In this document: in pieces, positions 9,222-17,771 of the stretch
Layout: every line of letters begins with the position of its first letter
Position numbering within the stretch: the first letter of the stretch is position 1
Assembly: GCF_004363555.1 (NCBI RefSeq)
Contig: NZ_SNZJ01000010.1
Location: 1 to 64,000, forward strand
Direction: 5' to 3'
Origin: Halomonas ventosae
GTDB taxonomy: Bacteria > Pseudomonadota > Gammaproteobacteria > Pseudomonadales > Halomonadaceae
DNA length: 64,000 nt
The notes under the pieces: model-generated
Database searches by the model: none
What the model saw: only the letters and a program-made list of their open reading frames with translations
Told to the model about the DNA's origin: nothing
Translations under genes and position numbers: made by a program

Positions 9222-9412
9222 CGGGCCGGTCTCCGGGCTGACGAGTGGGTGTCGGACATGAAGCAGGCCTGACGTCCGGAACGACCGCCTTCCCGTGCCG
9301 CAGCACAGTGGCGTGATGGCCGTTCTCTTCTCGATCACCGTTGCGGGGGCAGCGTCGGAATGGAATCACCGACTTCCCGTTTCACTGGCGGATGCATCCA
9401 CCAGCACCTGAG
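9222..9412 (-). promoter_or_regulatory. Cobalamin riboswitch
   Basis: Read on the minus strand this leader holds the conserved B12-element blocks in order: GGTGCTGG, AGTGAAACGGGAA followed by TCGGTGA, GCTGCCCCCGCAACGGTGA, GCCACTG-like CGCCACTGTG, CGGGAAGGCGG, and the 3' GTCAGCCCGGAGACCGGCC. It lies between the promoter and btuB, 147 bases before the start codon. The element binds adenosylcobalamin and shuts down the downstream operon, which agrees with the B12-uptake assignment of all four genes. Confidence 0.93.
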
Positions 9413-9421
9413 AGTGCGCGT

Positions 9422-9450
9422 AAGCTAGCAACCCCCCGATGAAGCGTCAA
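9422..9450 (-). promoter_or_regulatory. Promoter of the btuBFCD operon
   Basis: On the minus strand TTGACG (9450-9445) and TAGCTT (9427-9422) are separated by exactly 17 bases. Transcription would start near 9415, just ahead of the riboswitch, so position and quality both fit a sigma-70 promoter. Confidence 0.75.
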
Positions 9451-9523
9451 CGCGCATCCTCGCGCAGATTGACCTGGCGCAGCCGACTGGCCGACGGGCT
9501 GACAGAGCTCCGCCGCGCACCTA

Positions 9524-9543
9524 TACTGTTATTTTATACAGTA
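9524..9543. promoter_or_regulatory. LexA (SOS) box
   Basis: TACTGTTATTTTATACAGTA matches the LexA operator pattern CTG-N10-CAG, with the outer TA bases also matching and an AT-rich centre, in an otherwise GC-rich region. It ends 13 bases before the start codon of the radical SAM gene, where bound LexA would block transcription. I recall the Pseudomonas aeruginosa homologue PA0069 being listed in the LexA regulon. Confidence 0.85.
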
Positions 9544-9556
9544 AGCAGGTATTCCG

Positions 9557-10645
9557 ATGGCCCATCAACCGAACCACGATGGCGTGGCGCGCAAGGGCCG
9601 CGGCGCCACCTACTCCCCCCACAACCGCTTCGACCCGACCACCAGCGAGCCGGTCGACGACGGCTGGTGGCAGGAGGAGGCGCCGACGGGCCTGGCCACC
9701 GAGGTGCGCGAGGAGCGCACCCGCAGCGCCCTGGCCTGGAACAGTTCCCCCGACCTGCCCTTCGACCGCTCGATCAATCCCTATCGTGGCTGCGAGCATG
9801 GCTGTATCTACTGCTACGCGCGCCCCAGCCACGCCTACTGGGATCTCTCCCCGGGGCTCGACTTCGAGACGAAGCTGATCGCCCGGACCGGACTGGTGGA
9901 GCGCCTGCGGGACGAGCTGTGCCGGCCCGGCTACCAATGCCGACCCATCAATCTCGCCGGCAACACCGATGCCTACCAGCCCCTGGAGGCCCGCTACGCC
10001 ACGACCCGCGCCATCCTGGCGCTGCTGCTCGAGTGCCGCCATCCGGTGACCCTAGTGACCAAGGGCGGGTTGATCCTGCGCGACCTCGACCTGCTGCGGG
10101 CCCTGGCCAGGCAGCGCCTGGTGCGGGTGATGGTCAGCCTCACCAGCCTCGATAGCGAGCTGAAGCGAACCCTGGAGCCGCGGGCCGCCTCCCCCTCGGC
10201 GAGGCTGAGGGTGATCCGCACCCTGGCCGAGGCCGGCATTCCGGTGGGCACCCTGGTCTCGCCGGTGATCCCCGGGCTCACCGACCATGAGCTCGAGCGC
10301 CTGCTCGAGGCCGCCGCCAACGCCGGGGCCACCACCGCCGGCTGGATGCTGCTGCGCCTGCCCCGGGAGGTCGCCCCGCTGTTCGAGGCCTGGCTATCGG
10401 AGCACTACCCCCAACGGGCCGGCAAGGTGATGAGCCTCATCCGCCAGTGTCGGGGCGGTGCGGACTACGACCCGCGTTTCGGCAAGCGCATGCGGGGCGA
10501 GGGGGTCTTCGCGGAGCTGCTGGAGCAGCGCTTCCACAAGGCCTGCCGCCGCCTGGGGTTGAACGATCCGGCAGCCAAGGCAGGCCAGGCGCTGGACACC
10601 TCGGCCTTCCGGCCGCCCCGCGCCCAGGGGGACCTCTTTGAGTGA
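9557..10645 (+). CDS. PA0069-family radical SAM protein (SplB-like)
   Basis: A 362-residue cytoplasmic radical SAM protein. The cluster motif is CEHGCIYCYAR (residues 78-88: CxxxCxxC binding a 4Fe-4S cluster and SAM), preceded by INPYRG as in the spore photoproduct lyase-like group. Later blocks INLAGNTDAYQPLEARYATTR and VTLVTKGGLILRDLDLL are typical of this family. The reaction is not known; the LexA box just upstream suggests a role in the DNA damage response, which is inference. The gene stands alone, divergent from the B12 operon. The ATG at 9557 has only a weak GCAGG site, but no better start exists in this frame downstream of the promoter. Confidence 0.88.
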   Translation: MAHQPNHDGVARKGRGATYSPHNRFDPTTSEPVDDGWWQEEAPTGLATEVREERTRSALAWNSSPDLPFDRSINPYRGCEHGCIYCYARPSHAYWDLSPGLDFETKLIARTGLVERLRDELCRPGYQCRPINLAGNTDAYQPLEARYATTRAILALLLECRHPVTLVTKGGLILRDLDLLRALARQRLVRVMVSLTSLDSELKRTLEPRAASPSARLRVIRTLAEAGIPVGTLVSPVIPGLTDHELERLLEAAANAGATTAGWMLLRLPREVAPLFEAWLSEHYPQRAGKVMSLIRQCRGGADYDPRFGKRMRGEGVFAELLEQRFHKACRRLGLNDPAAKAGQALDTSAFRPPRAQGDLFE

Positions 10646-10798
10646 GGGCCGAGCTTGCACGCCGCGATTCCCTGCTATGCTGGAATATCGTAAGGCCTGA
10701 AGTGATGGAACACACCGGCACGACAACCACAACAACGGCCCGGCATGCGCACAGGACGCCCCGCACCCCGCATGCCAGAGCCCGCCAGGAGTCCCGCC

Positions 10799-12130
10799 AT
10801 GACACGACTACCCCCCGATACCAGGGCACGCGGCATCCATGAACTCTATGCCGAAGATCCCGAGGCCGCGGATCGCAAGCTCTGGGACCGTGAGGTCGAC
10901 CCCGTCACCCGACGCGGCTTCCTGAAACGCTCCAGTCTGCTTGCCATGGCCGCCGCCGTGGGGGGCTCCATTCCCTTCGCCGACCGCATGCCGGGCGGGC
11001 TGATCCCAGCCGCCCTGGCCCAGAGCGACGAGCCCTTCACCTTGGAGGGCAAGGAGGGCCTGACCGTCCTCAACGACAGGCCCATCAATGCCGAGACCCC
11101 GGCCCACCTGCTGGACGACGACATCACCCCGGCGAAGCACATGTTCGTGCGCAACAACGGCATTCCCCCCGAGGTGGAAAGCATCGACGCCGATACCTGG
11201 GAACTGGAGATCAGCGGCGAATCCTGCGAGAACCCGCAGAGCTTCTCGATCGCCGACCTCAAGGAAAAGTTCGAGCACCACACCCTGCAACTGCAGGTGG
11301 AGTGCGGCGGCAACGGCCGCAGCGAGTACGTGCCCTCGGCCAGTGGCAACCAATGGACCACCGGCGCGGTGGCCTGCCCGACCTTCACCGGTGTGCGACT
11401 GCGCGACGTGCTGGAGGCCTGCGGGATCAAGGACGACGCCGTCTACATCGGCTATTACGGGGCCGATGCCCATGCCAGCGGCGACCCCAACAAGGAGGCC
11501 ATCTCGCGTGGCGTGCCCATGGAGAAGGCGCTGGAGGACGAGTCGCTGATCGCCTGGGCGATGAACGGCGAGGACATCCCCTATCTCAACGGCTACCCCC
11601 TGCGCGTGGTGTGTGGGGGATGGCCGGGGTCGGTGTCCGGCAAGTGGCTCAAGCGCATCGTGATCCGCAACGAAAAGCATGACGGCGCCAAGATGGGCGC
11701 CCCCTCCTACAGCGTGCCCAAGCACCCGGTGGCACCGGGCAGCAACGTGCCCAACGAGGACTTCGAGACCATCGAGTCGATGCCGGTGAAGTCGCTGGTC
11801 ACCTTCCCGAAGTCCGGCATCGACCATGCCCTCGGCGAGGCCATGGAGGTTCGCGGCCACGCCTGGGCCGGCGACCTGGCCGTGAAGGAGATGCACGTCT
11901 CCATCGACTTCGGTGCCACCTGGCAGAAGGCCGAGCTGAAGGACCCGCCCAACCGCCTGGCCTGGCAGCGCTGGACCACCACGGTGGAGTTCCCCGAGCC
12001 CGGCTACTACGAGGTGTGGGCCAAGGCCACCGACGAGGAGGGCCGCGCTCAACCCATGGTCGTGCCGGGCTGGAACCCCAAGGGTTACCTCAACAACGCC
12101 TGCCACCGCATCGCGGTCCAGGTGGCCTAG
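10799..12130 (+). CDS. Sulfite oxidase-family molybdoenzyme (SorA/SoxC-like), Tat-exported
   Basis: A 443-residue periplasmic molybdenum enzyme, probably a sulfite:cytochrome c oxidoreductase. It has a twin-arginine signal (TRRGFLKRSSLLAMAAAVGG, from about residue 37), an oxidoreductase molybdopterin domain with the invariant molybdenum-ligand cysteine in LQVECGGNGR, and a C-terminal Mo-co dimerisation domain (KEMHVSIDFGATWQ, ending GYLNNACHRIAVQVA). The ATG at 10799 gives a normal Tat leader with a 37-residue extension. A cytochrome c gene follows ten bases later, as in sorAB and soxCD pairs. Whether the physiological substrate is sulfite or a sulfur intermediate cannot be told from sequence, but no other sox genes are nearby, so SorA-like is favoured. 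Confidence 0.88.
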   Translation: MTRLPPDTRARGIHELYAEDPEAADRKLWDREVDPVTRRGFLKRSSLLAMAAAVGGSIPFADRMPGGLIPAALAQSDEPFTLEGKEGLTVLNDRPINAETPAHLLDDDITPAKHMFVRNNGIPPEVESIDADTWELEISGESCENPQSFSIADLKEKFEHHTLQLQVECGGNGRSEYVPSASGNQWTTGAVACPTFTGVRLRDVLEACGIKDDAVYIGYYGADAHASGDPNKEAISRGVPMEKALEDESLIAWAMNGEDIPYLNGYPLRVVCGGWPGSVSGKWLKRIVIRNEKHDGAKMGAPSYSVPKHPVAPGSNVPNEDFETIESMPVKSLVTFPKSGIDHALGEAMEVRGHAWAGDLAVKEMHVSIDFGATWQKAELKDPPNRLAWQRWTTTVEFPEPGYYEVWAKATDEEGRAQPMVVPGWNPKGYLNNACHRIAVQVA

Positions 12131-12139
12131 GAGGTCACC

Positions 12140-12520
12140 ATGAAGCCTTTACACGCATTCGCCATGCCGACACTGGGAGTGGCCCTGCTGTGCCTTCCCC
12201 TGGCGGCGGGGGCCCAGGAGACGGACCCGGACACCGGCCTGATCAAGGCCGAGGGCTGGGAGACAGTGCGCAACAACTGCACCGCCTGCCATTCGGCCAA
12301 GCTGGTCACCCAGAACAGCGGCTCCCGCAACCACTGGCAGTACCTGATCCGCTGGATGCAGGATACCCAGGGGCTCTGGGAGTTCCAGGCCGAGACAGAG
12401 GCGACCATCCTCGACTATCTGGCCGAGTACTACGGACCCAAGGAGGATACCCGACGCCCGGCGCTGCCGCGCACGCTGATGCCGGATAACCCCTATCCGA
12501 CGGTGGCCGACTCCGACTGA
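12140..12520 (+). CDS. Monohaem cytochrome c, partner of the molybdoenzyme (SorB-like)
   Basis: A 126-residue periplasmic cytochrome with a cleavable signal peptide (ending LAAGAQ near residue 26) and one haem-attachment motif CTACH near residue 50. NHWQYLIRWMQDTQGLW and the C-terminal tail are typical of the small cytochromes paired with sulfite dehydrogenases. It would take electrons from the preceding enzyme and pass them to a terminal oxidase. AGGAGG sits seven bases before the ATG, and the gene begins ten bases after the molybdoenzyme stop, so they form an operon closed by the hairpin at 12548. Confidence 0.88.
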   Translation: MKPLHAFAMPTLGVALLCLPLAAGAQETDPDTGLIKAEGWETVRNNCTACHSAKLVTQNSGSRNHWQYLIRWMQDTQGLWEFQAETEATILDYLAEYYGPKEDTRRPALPRTLMPDNPYPTVADSD

Positions 12521-12547
12521 CCCCCCGCCTCCCGTCACGATCCCCTC

Positions 12548-12580
12548 GCCACCGGCCGCCCGGCCGGTGGCGCTCTTGTA
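12548..12580 (+). terminator. Terminator-like hairpin after the molybdoenzyme operon
   Basis: A 10-bp perfect stem GCCACCGGCC / GGCCGGTGGC with loop GCCC is followed by CGCTCTTGT, a weak T-rich tract. It lies 27 bases after the cytochrome stop codon. Confidence 0.65.
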
Positions 12581-12726
12581 CGACCACTCCGGAACCTCTC
12601 CCGCTCCTAGACTGTCACTGACCCGGTCAGCCGGCGTGCATCGCTCTCGAGTGCATTCTCATCGAGAGCAGTGCCGGAACGTCGTCGGTTGGCCGCCATG
12701 GAATCACGACTCCAGGGACGACAACG

Positions 12727-14337
12727 ATGAACCGACGCGACTTCCTGAAGGCGACCACCGTCCTCGGTGGCACCTTCCTGCCCCTTTCTCCCCTGCTCGC
12801 CGCCACTGCACAGCGAATCCCGACCACGGGTCCCCGCGAGCCTTTCGATTACGCCTGGCTAAAGGGCCTGGCCCGCAACCTCGCCGAGCAGCCCCCACGC
12901 GAGGCCCAGCCCGAGTTGCCGGCAACGCTAAAGGACCTGAGCTGGGACCAGTATCAGGCCATCGGCTTTCGTCCCGATCATGCCCTCTGGGCCCAGCACG
13001 AGGAGGTCCCCTTTCGGGCCCAGCTCTTCCACCTGGGCCGTAACTTCACGCGGCCGGTGAGAATCTACACCCTGCACGACGGCCAGGCCCAGGAGATCGC
13101 CTACGATCCGGCGATGTTCGATTTCGGCACCTCCGGCGTCGAAGGCGATGCACTCTCCGAGCATCTGGGATTCGCCGGCTTCCGGCTTCACCACAGGGAC
13201 GACTGGCAACGGGATATCGCCGCCTTCCTCGGTGCCAGTTACTTCCGCGCAGTCAGCGACTCCCTGCAATACGGCATGTCGGCGCGCGGCCTGGCCATCG
13301 ACACCGCCATGAACCACCCTGAGGAATTTCCCGACTTTACCCGCTTCTGGCTGGAGCAGCCGAACGACGACGTTGAGGCCGTACATGTCTATGCCTTGCT
13401 CGAGTCGACCAGCATCACCGGCGCCTATCGATTCCGGATCAGCAACCCGGACGCCGGCGTGGTCATGGACGTGGACGCCGCCCTCTACCCGCGCCAAGGC
13501 ATCGAGCGCCTGGGTGTCGCCCCGTTGACCAGCATGTACCTGGTCGGCGAGAACGACCGGGACGCCGGCTGGGACTGGCGCCCCGAGATCCATGACTCCG
13601 ATGGCCTCGCGATGCATACCGGCGATGGCGAATGGCTGTGGCGCCCGCTCGCCAATCCCCCCCGATTGCGCTTCAACAGCTACGCCGATACCAACCCCCG
13701 CGGCTTCGGCCTGGTCCAGCGTGATCACGACTTCGACCACTACCAGGACGACGGCGTCTTCTACGACCGCCGGCCCAGCGTGTGGGTCGAACCCAAGGGC
13801 GACTGGGGCGCCGGCGCGGTGCAGCTGACCGAGATCCCGGCCCTCGACGAGACCTTCGACAACATCGTCGCCTTCTGGCATCCCGACGCCGCCGTCGAAC
13901 TCGGCCAGGAAATGCTGTTCGGCTACCGCCTGTACTGGCACGCGTACCCGCCAAACCAGCCGCCCAGGGCACGCTGCGTCGCCACCCGTACCGGTCTGGG
14001 CGGGGTCGTCGGCCAGCCTCGGGAGTACTTCAGCTGGCGCTTCGCGGTCGACTTCCAGGGCGGCCCCTTCCCCCTCGATGATCAGGCAGACCTCGAGGTC
14101 AAGCCGGTCATCGAGACATCTGCGGGCCGCATCGAGCTCACCTCTGCCCGTCCCCTGGAGGCGATCCAGGGCTATCGGGCGATGTTCGATGTCGTCCCCC
14201 AGGACGACGGCACGGAACCGATCAACCTGCGCCTCTATCTGGAGGGTGACGGCCAGCCGCTGACCGAGACCTGGATCTACCAGTGGACGCCGCCGCCTGC
14301 CGAGGAGCGGGAGCTTCACAACCCCAGCCATCTCTGA
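12727..14337 (+). CDS. opgD: Glucan biosynthesis protein D, Tat-exported
   Basis: A 536-residue periplasmic protein of the MdoG/OpgD family that shapes the backbone of osmoregulated periplasmic glucans. The Tat signal MNRRDFLKATTVLGG marks it as OpgD rather than Sec-exported OpgG. Conserved blocks include LSWDQYQAIGFRPDHALW, FRAQLFHLGRNF, GFAGFRLH, FLGASYFRAVSDSLQYGMSARGLAIDTA and SYADTNPRGFGLVQRDHDFDHYQDDG, covering the full family length. It stands alone; no opgH is seen nearby, so the glucosyltransferase must be encoded elsewhere. A 13-bp palindrome CTGACCCGGTCAG lies about 100 bases upstream. OPG synthesis usually rises at low osmolarity, notable beside the osmoprotectant importer in the same window. 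Confidence 0.93.
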   Translation: MNRRDFLKATTVLGGTFLPLSPLLAATAQRIPTTGPREPFDYAWLKGLARNLAEQPPREAQPELPATLKDLSWDQYQAIGFRPDHALWAQHEEVPFRAQLFHLGRNFTRPVRIYTLHDGQAQEIAYDPAMFDFGTSGVEGDALSEHLGFAGFRLHHRDDWQRDIAAFLGASYFRAVSDSLQYGMSARGLAIDTAMNHPEEFPDFTRFWLEQPNDDVEAVHVYALLESTSITGAYRFRISNPDAGVVMDVDAALYPRQGIERLGVAPLTSMYLVGENDRDAGWDWRPEIHDSDGLAMHTGDGEWLWRPLANPPRLRFNSYADTNPRGFGLVQRDHDFDHYQDDGVFYDRRPSVWVEPKGDWGAGAVQLTEIPALDETFDNIVAFWHPDAAVELGQEMLFGYRLYWHAYPPNQPPRARCVATRTGLGGVVGQPREYFSWRFAVDFQGGPFPLDDQADLEVKPVIETSAGRIELTSARPLEAIQGYRAMFDVVPQDDGTEPINLRLYLEGDGQPLTETWIYQWTPPPAEERELHNPSHL

Positions 14338-14352
14338 GCGAGCGGCCAGGGT

Positions 14353-14393
14353 CATGGGCCTGATCCGCCGGTGCCGCGGCGGTCAGGCCCATG
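14353..14393 (+). terminator. Long hairpin after opgD
   Basis: CATGGGCCTGA (14353-14363) pairs perfectly with TCAGGCCCATG (14383-14393), and an inner CCGCC/GGCGG extends the stem. There is no T-run after it, so it may act as a 3' end stabiliser or Rho-assisted terminator. The following 170 bases to the next gene hold nothing recognisable. Confidence 0.5.
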
Positions 14394-14565
14394 AGGGACG
14401 CGTGGGCCACTGCAGGCGCGGCCAAGGCGGGGGGCGCCAAGCGGCTCGAACAGCCCTGTCGCCAGGTCTAACGGCGGCTCGACTCCCCCGGCGATACCGC
14501 GCTGGATACCACAGCCTGCCAGCCGTCGCGTCGTCGGGCCGATCTCTTCGACCAGGCAGGCGCCG

Positions 14566-15564
14566 TCAGGGAACCAGCACCGCGGCCCCGGAGAGACGCC
14601 CCTCACGCAGGTCCTCCAGCGCCTGGTTGGCCTGCTCCAGCGGATAGGCCCGGGTCTCGGTGCGGATCGGCACCCCGGGCGCGAGGGCCAGGAACTCCTC
14701 GCCGTCGCGGCGGGTGAGGTTGGCCACCGAGCTCAGGCTTCGCTCCTCCCACAACAGGCGATAGGGAAAGGAGGGGATGTCGGACATGTGGATGCCCCCG
14801 GAGACCACCGCCCCGCCGGGGCGCACCGCGGCAAGCGCGGTGGGGATGAGCTCGCCCACCGGGGCGAAGAGCAGCGCGGCGTCCAGGCGCTCGGGCGGGG
14901 CCTCGTCGCTGCCGCCGGCCCAGACGGCGCCGAGGCGACGGGCGAACGCCTGGGCCTCGTCGTCGCCGGGGCGGGTAAAGGCAAAGACCCGCTGGCCGCG
15001 AGCCACCGCCAACTGGACCAGGATATGCGCCGCGGCACCGAAGCCATAGATGCCGAGCCGCCGGTTCGTCTCGCCACCGGCCAGCCGCCAGGTGCGATAG
15101 CCGATCAGGCCGGCACACAGCAGCGGGGCGGCGGCCTGGGCATCCTCGACATCCAGCGGAAAGCAATAGCGGGCATCGGCCACGCAGTACTCCGCGTAGC
15201 CGCCGTCGCGGGTGTAGCCGGTGAACTCGGCCCTTTCGCAGAAGTTCTCGCGGCCGGCCCGGCAGGGCTCGCACTCGCCGCAGGTCCAGCCCAGCCAGGG
15301 CACCCCGACCCGCGTGCCCGGGGCCGGCGCCTGGACACCCGCCCCCAGCGCCGTCACCTCGCCGACGATCTCGTGCCCCGGGATCAGCGGCAGGTGGGGG
15401 TCGGTGAGCTCGCCATCGAGCACGTGAAGGTCGGTCCGGCAGACCCCGCAGGCCAGCACGCGCACCTGGACCTCACCGGGCCCGGGCGTGGGGCGCGGGA
15501 TTCGCTCCAGTTCGAGTGGCCTGCCCGGGGCATGCAGGCGCATGGCGCGCATCGACTCGCTCAT
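14566..15564 (-). CDS. Zinc-dependent alcohol dehydrogenase family protein
   Basis: A 332-residue medium-chain dehydrogenase. Catalytic zinc ligands are in CGVCRTDLHV and GHEIVGEV, the structural-zinc cysteines are in CGECEPCRAGRENFC, and the nucleotide-binding region is LGIYGFGAAAHILVQLA. The pattern follows the AdhA-like group that oxidises primary alcohols with NAD(P). The glycine-rich loop reads GFGAAAH instead of GxGGLGH, usual in this subgroup. AGGAGGGAA precedes the ATG at a good distance. The gene begins 46 bases after the DUF2797 gene on the same strand and may be the last gene of that transcript, though a functional link is not evident. Confidence 0.88.
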   Translation of the reverse strand: MSESMRAMRLHAPGRPLELERIPRPTPGPGEVQVRVLACGVCRTDLHVLDGELTDPHLPLIPGHEIVGEVTALGAGVQAPAPGTRVGVPWLGWTCGECEPCRAGRENFCERAEFTGYTRDGGYAEYCVADARYCFPLDVEDAQAAAPLLCAGLIGYRTWRLAGGETNRRLGIYGFGAAAHILVQLAVARGQRVFAFTRPGDDEAQAFARRLGAVWAGGSDEAPPERLDAALLFAPVGELIPTALAAVRPGGAVVSGGIHMSDIPSFPYRLLWEERSLSSVANLTRRDGEEFLALAPGVPIRTETRAYPLEQANQALEDLREGRLSGAAVLVP

Positions 15565-15610
15565 CGGCTTCCCTCCTGCGGGTGCACGTATTCACTGCCA
15601 GCAGGATAGC

Positions 15611-16462
15611 TCAGGCGGCGACCTTGACCTCGTAGCCGGTGAACTTGCGCAGGTTGATCACGCCGCTGTCGAGGATCAGGTACTGGCCCTTGATGCCGAG
15701 CAGGGTGCCGGCCACCAGAGGATGCTTGTCGAGGTTGTGGGAGACCACCTTGGCGGGAAACTCCAGCACCGGATAGTCGAAGCTCAGCGGCGCCTCGTCG
15801 AGGAGGCGGATGGCGTCGGCCCCGAAGCGCTCGCGCAGGTTGGCCAGGCCACCCTCCAGGCGCGCCAGCAGGCGGTCCCGCTCGGCCATCAGGTCAAGGG
15901 CCGGGGTGCCGCCCTTGAGCATGGCGCGCCAGTTGGTGCGGTCGGAGACCTCCTCCTTGAACAGCACCTCCACGAAGCCCGACTGCTGGCGGGTATCCAC
16001 CTCCAGGATCGGCAGGGCCTGCACGGCGCCCTGATCGAGCCAGCGGGTCGGCATCTGGCTTGAGCGGGTGATGCCCACCTTGAGGCCGGAAGCATTGGCC
16101 AGGTAGACCACGTGGGGCTGGAAGCAGTGGCGTTCGGCCCAGTCGGGCTCGCGGCAGGTCCCTTCGAAGAAGTGGCAGAGCTCAGGCTTCATGATGCAGG
16201 TATCGCACTGGGCGAGCCGCTTGAAGCACGGGTAGCAGTGGCCCTGGGCGAAGCTCTTCCGGGTGGCCCGGCCACAGTGGGTGCAGGCGATGGCGCCGGT
16301 CCACTCCAGCCGGAAGGGCTTGCCCAGGCGGGCGTTGAGGTCGAGACGGGCCTCGCCGGCCCGCAGCACGTAGCGGGCCGGCGAGCCCGGCTCGACGGCC
16401 ATCTTGCTCAGGCAACCCTGCATCGCCGTGGCGGCCTCGATCGACTCAGTCACGGCTGGCAT
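15611..16462 (-). CDS. DUF2797 domain protein
   Basis: A 283-residue member of the DUF2797 family, whose function is not established. Cysteine/histidine pairs CTHCGRATRK, CYPCFKR, CDTCIMKPELCHFFEGTC and HCFQPHVVYLAN look like zinc-binding knuckles in residues 50-120, followed by GLKVGITRSSQMPTRWLDQGA, which resembles a GIY-YIG-like core (VYLA...GLKVGIT), and a beta-rich C-terminus. Two starts compete: ATG at 16462 and GTG at 16453, the latter overlapping the DUF1315 stop. Neither has a strong ribosome site; I list the ATG. It is co-transcribed with DUF1315 and the rhomboid gene. A role on RNA or DNA is speculation from the zinc knuckles. Confidence 0.82.
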   Translation of the reverse strand: MPAVTESIEAATAMQGCLSKMAVEPGSPARYVLRAGEARLDLNARLGKPFRLEWTGAIACTHCGRATRKSFAQGHCYPCFKRLAQCDTCIMKPELCHFFEGTCREPDWAERHCFQPHVVYLANASGLKVGITRSSQMPTRWLDQGAVQALPILEVDTRQQSGFVEVLFKEEVSDRTNWRAMLKGGTPALDLMAERDRLLARLEGGLANLRERFGADAIRLLDEAPLSFDYPVLEFPAKVVSHNLDKHPLVAGTLLGIKGQYLILDSGVINLRKFTGYEVKVAA

Positions 16463-16730
16463 CCCGGGCCAGGCCGGCCCGCTCGGGGGGCACATCGGTG
16501 CCGCTGCTGGCGCTGCCGCAGGTGCGTCGCTGCAGGTAACCGACCCGCTGCTCCTCGGGCACCTGGTTCTCCACCTCGTAGCGCATCACCGCCTCGAGGC
16601 ACAGCTCGGTCTGCTCGGCCGTCAGCATCCGGCCATCCGGCCACTTGCGCAGTGACACGGCGCGCTTGAGGCTCTCGTAGATGGATGGGGTCATCTGCTG
16701 GATCATGCGATCGAAGGACATCTCGCTCAT
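16446..16730 (-). CDS. DUF1315 family protein (YeaC-like)
   Basis: A 94-residue small soluble protein of the DUF1315 family. The conserved portion is MIQQMTPSIYESLKRAVSLRKWPDG followed by LTAEQTELCLEAVMRYE, with a variable tail. Function is unknown. The ATG at 16730 lies 11 bases after the rhomboid stop codon, with GAGAGA upstream, and its 3' end overlaps the start of the DUF2797 gene, so the three genes are translationally linked. Confidence 0.85.
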   Translation of the reverse strand: MSEMSFDRMIQQMTPSIYESLKRAVSLRKWPDGRMLTAEQTELCLEAVMRYEVENQVPEEQRVGYLQRRTCGSASSGTDVPPERAGLARDASRD

Positions 16731-16741
16731 GACGGGTTCTC

Positions 16742-17593
16742 TCAGGATTGACGGCGGGCACGGCCGGAATGATACCAGCCCAGCGCCAGGCCCACGACCA
16801 GCCCGCCCAGGTGCGCCTCGTTGGCCACGTTGCCGAACCCCACCATGGCGGCCATGTCGGTCATCGCGAAGACCAGCCAGCCGAGCATGAAGACCACCAG
16901 CATCTGGGGCACGAAGAAGCCGCTGTGCGGTGCACGCCGGGACATCAGCCAGACATAGGCCAGCAGCGCGAAGTCGACGCCGGACATGCCGCCGAACAGC
17001 ACGGTGCCGGCGGCGTACTGGGCCAGATTGGCGCCGATGGCGGCGACGAGCAGCAGCGTCAGCATCCGGGTGCTGCCCTGCAGCGCCTCCACCTGGCGGC
17101 CGAAGTACCAGAGCCACAGCATGTTGAAGATCAGGTGCATCCAGCCGAAGTGCAGGAAGGCCGGCGACAGCAGCCGCCACACCTGGCCCGAGGCGAGCGC
17201 CTCGCCGAGGTTGCCGAAGGCCAGGCCGCCATTGGCCACGACCACCGGCACGATGGTCAGCGCCGCGACCACCCGGTCGCCGAGCACCCCCATGGCGGCG
17301 AAGACCCCCAGGCACAGCGCCAACGCGAGGGAGGTCACCGGCACCTGACGAAAGGGGCCGAGCAGCTCGCCGGTCGAGCGCCTCGCGGCCGGCGCCCGCT
17401 CGGGCATCAGCGGCTCCCCCTGCCGCCAGCGCTCGAGCAGCCCGAGCATGGCGTCATGCTGCTCGGGGTCGACCAGCCACAGCACCTGCCCCTCGCTCTC
17501 CTCGGTGACGCGGTGGCCGATGCGATGGGCCCACAGGGCGCGCCGCAGCTCGCGGGTATCGACATCGTGGGGCAGCAGGATTACCCGGTACAT
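16742..17593 (-). CDS. glpG: Rhomboid-family intramembrane serine protease
   Basis: A 283-residue GlpG-type rhomboid. The N-terminal 60 residues form the soluble GlpG domain (RVILLPHDVDTRELRRALWAHRI...). Six membrane segments follow. The catalytic serine is in LFGGMSGVDFALLAY, and the catalytic histidine is in NEAHLGGLVVG; the HLIFNMLWLWYFG block in the second helix is also typical. It cleaves membrane proteins within or near the bilayer; targets are unknown. The start at 17593 (MYRVILLP) matches the family; ten further upstream residues in frame have no support. First gene of the rhomboid-DUF1315-DUF2797 group. Confidence 0.88.
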   Translation of the reverse strand: MYRVILLPHDVDTRELRRALWAHRIGHRVTEESEGQVLWLVDPEQHDAMLGLLERWRQGEPLMPERAPAARRSTGELLGPFRQVPVTSLALALCLGVFAAMGVLGDRVVAALTIVPVVVANGGLAFGNLGEALASGQVWRLLSPAFLHFGWMHLIFNMLWLWYFGRQVEALQGSTRMLTLLLVAAIGANLAQYAAGTVLFGGMSGVDFALLAYVWLMSRRAPHSGFFVPQMLVVFMLGWLVFAMTDMAAMVGFGNVANEAHLGGLVVGLALGWYHSGRARRQS

Positions 17594-17644
17594 GGCCTCT
17601 CCAGCAGGTGACGAGCCCGGCATGACGGCGCGTGCAGGCCACGC

Positions 17645-17677
17645 AAAGAAAAAGTCCGGCGGAGGGGGCCGCCGGAC
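17645..17677 (-). terminator. Intrinsic terminator of the phosphoesterase operon
   Basis: A perfect 9-bp stem GTCCGGCGG / CCGCCGGAC with a six-base loop is followed, on the minus strand, by TTTTTCTTTG. It lies about 95 bases beyond the phosphoesterase stop codon and just upstream of the rhomboid gene, separating the two transcripts. Confidence 0.9.
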
Positions 17678-17771
17678 AAGAGCAAGGGATCATTCAAGGG
17701 AACACCTACTCTGATGGCGTGCGTGGGCGAGAGTTCAGCGCGATGACACGACTTTCTTGTAACGAATTGTA

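Noticed and set aside
9099..9338. Short frames inside the btuB leader as small proteins
   Set aside because: The DNA is accounted for by the cobalamin riboswitch, and none has a suitable ribosome site.
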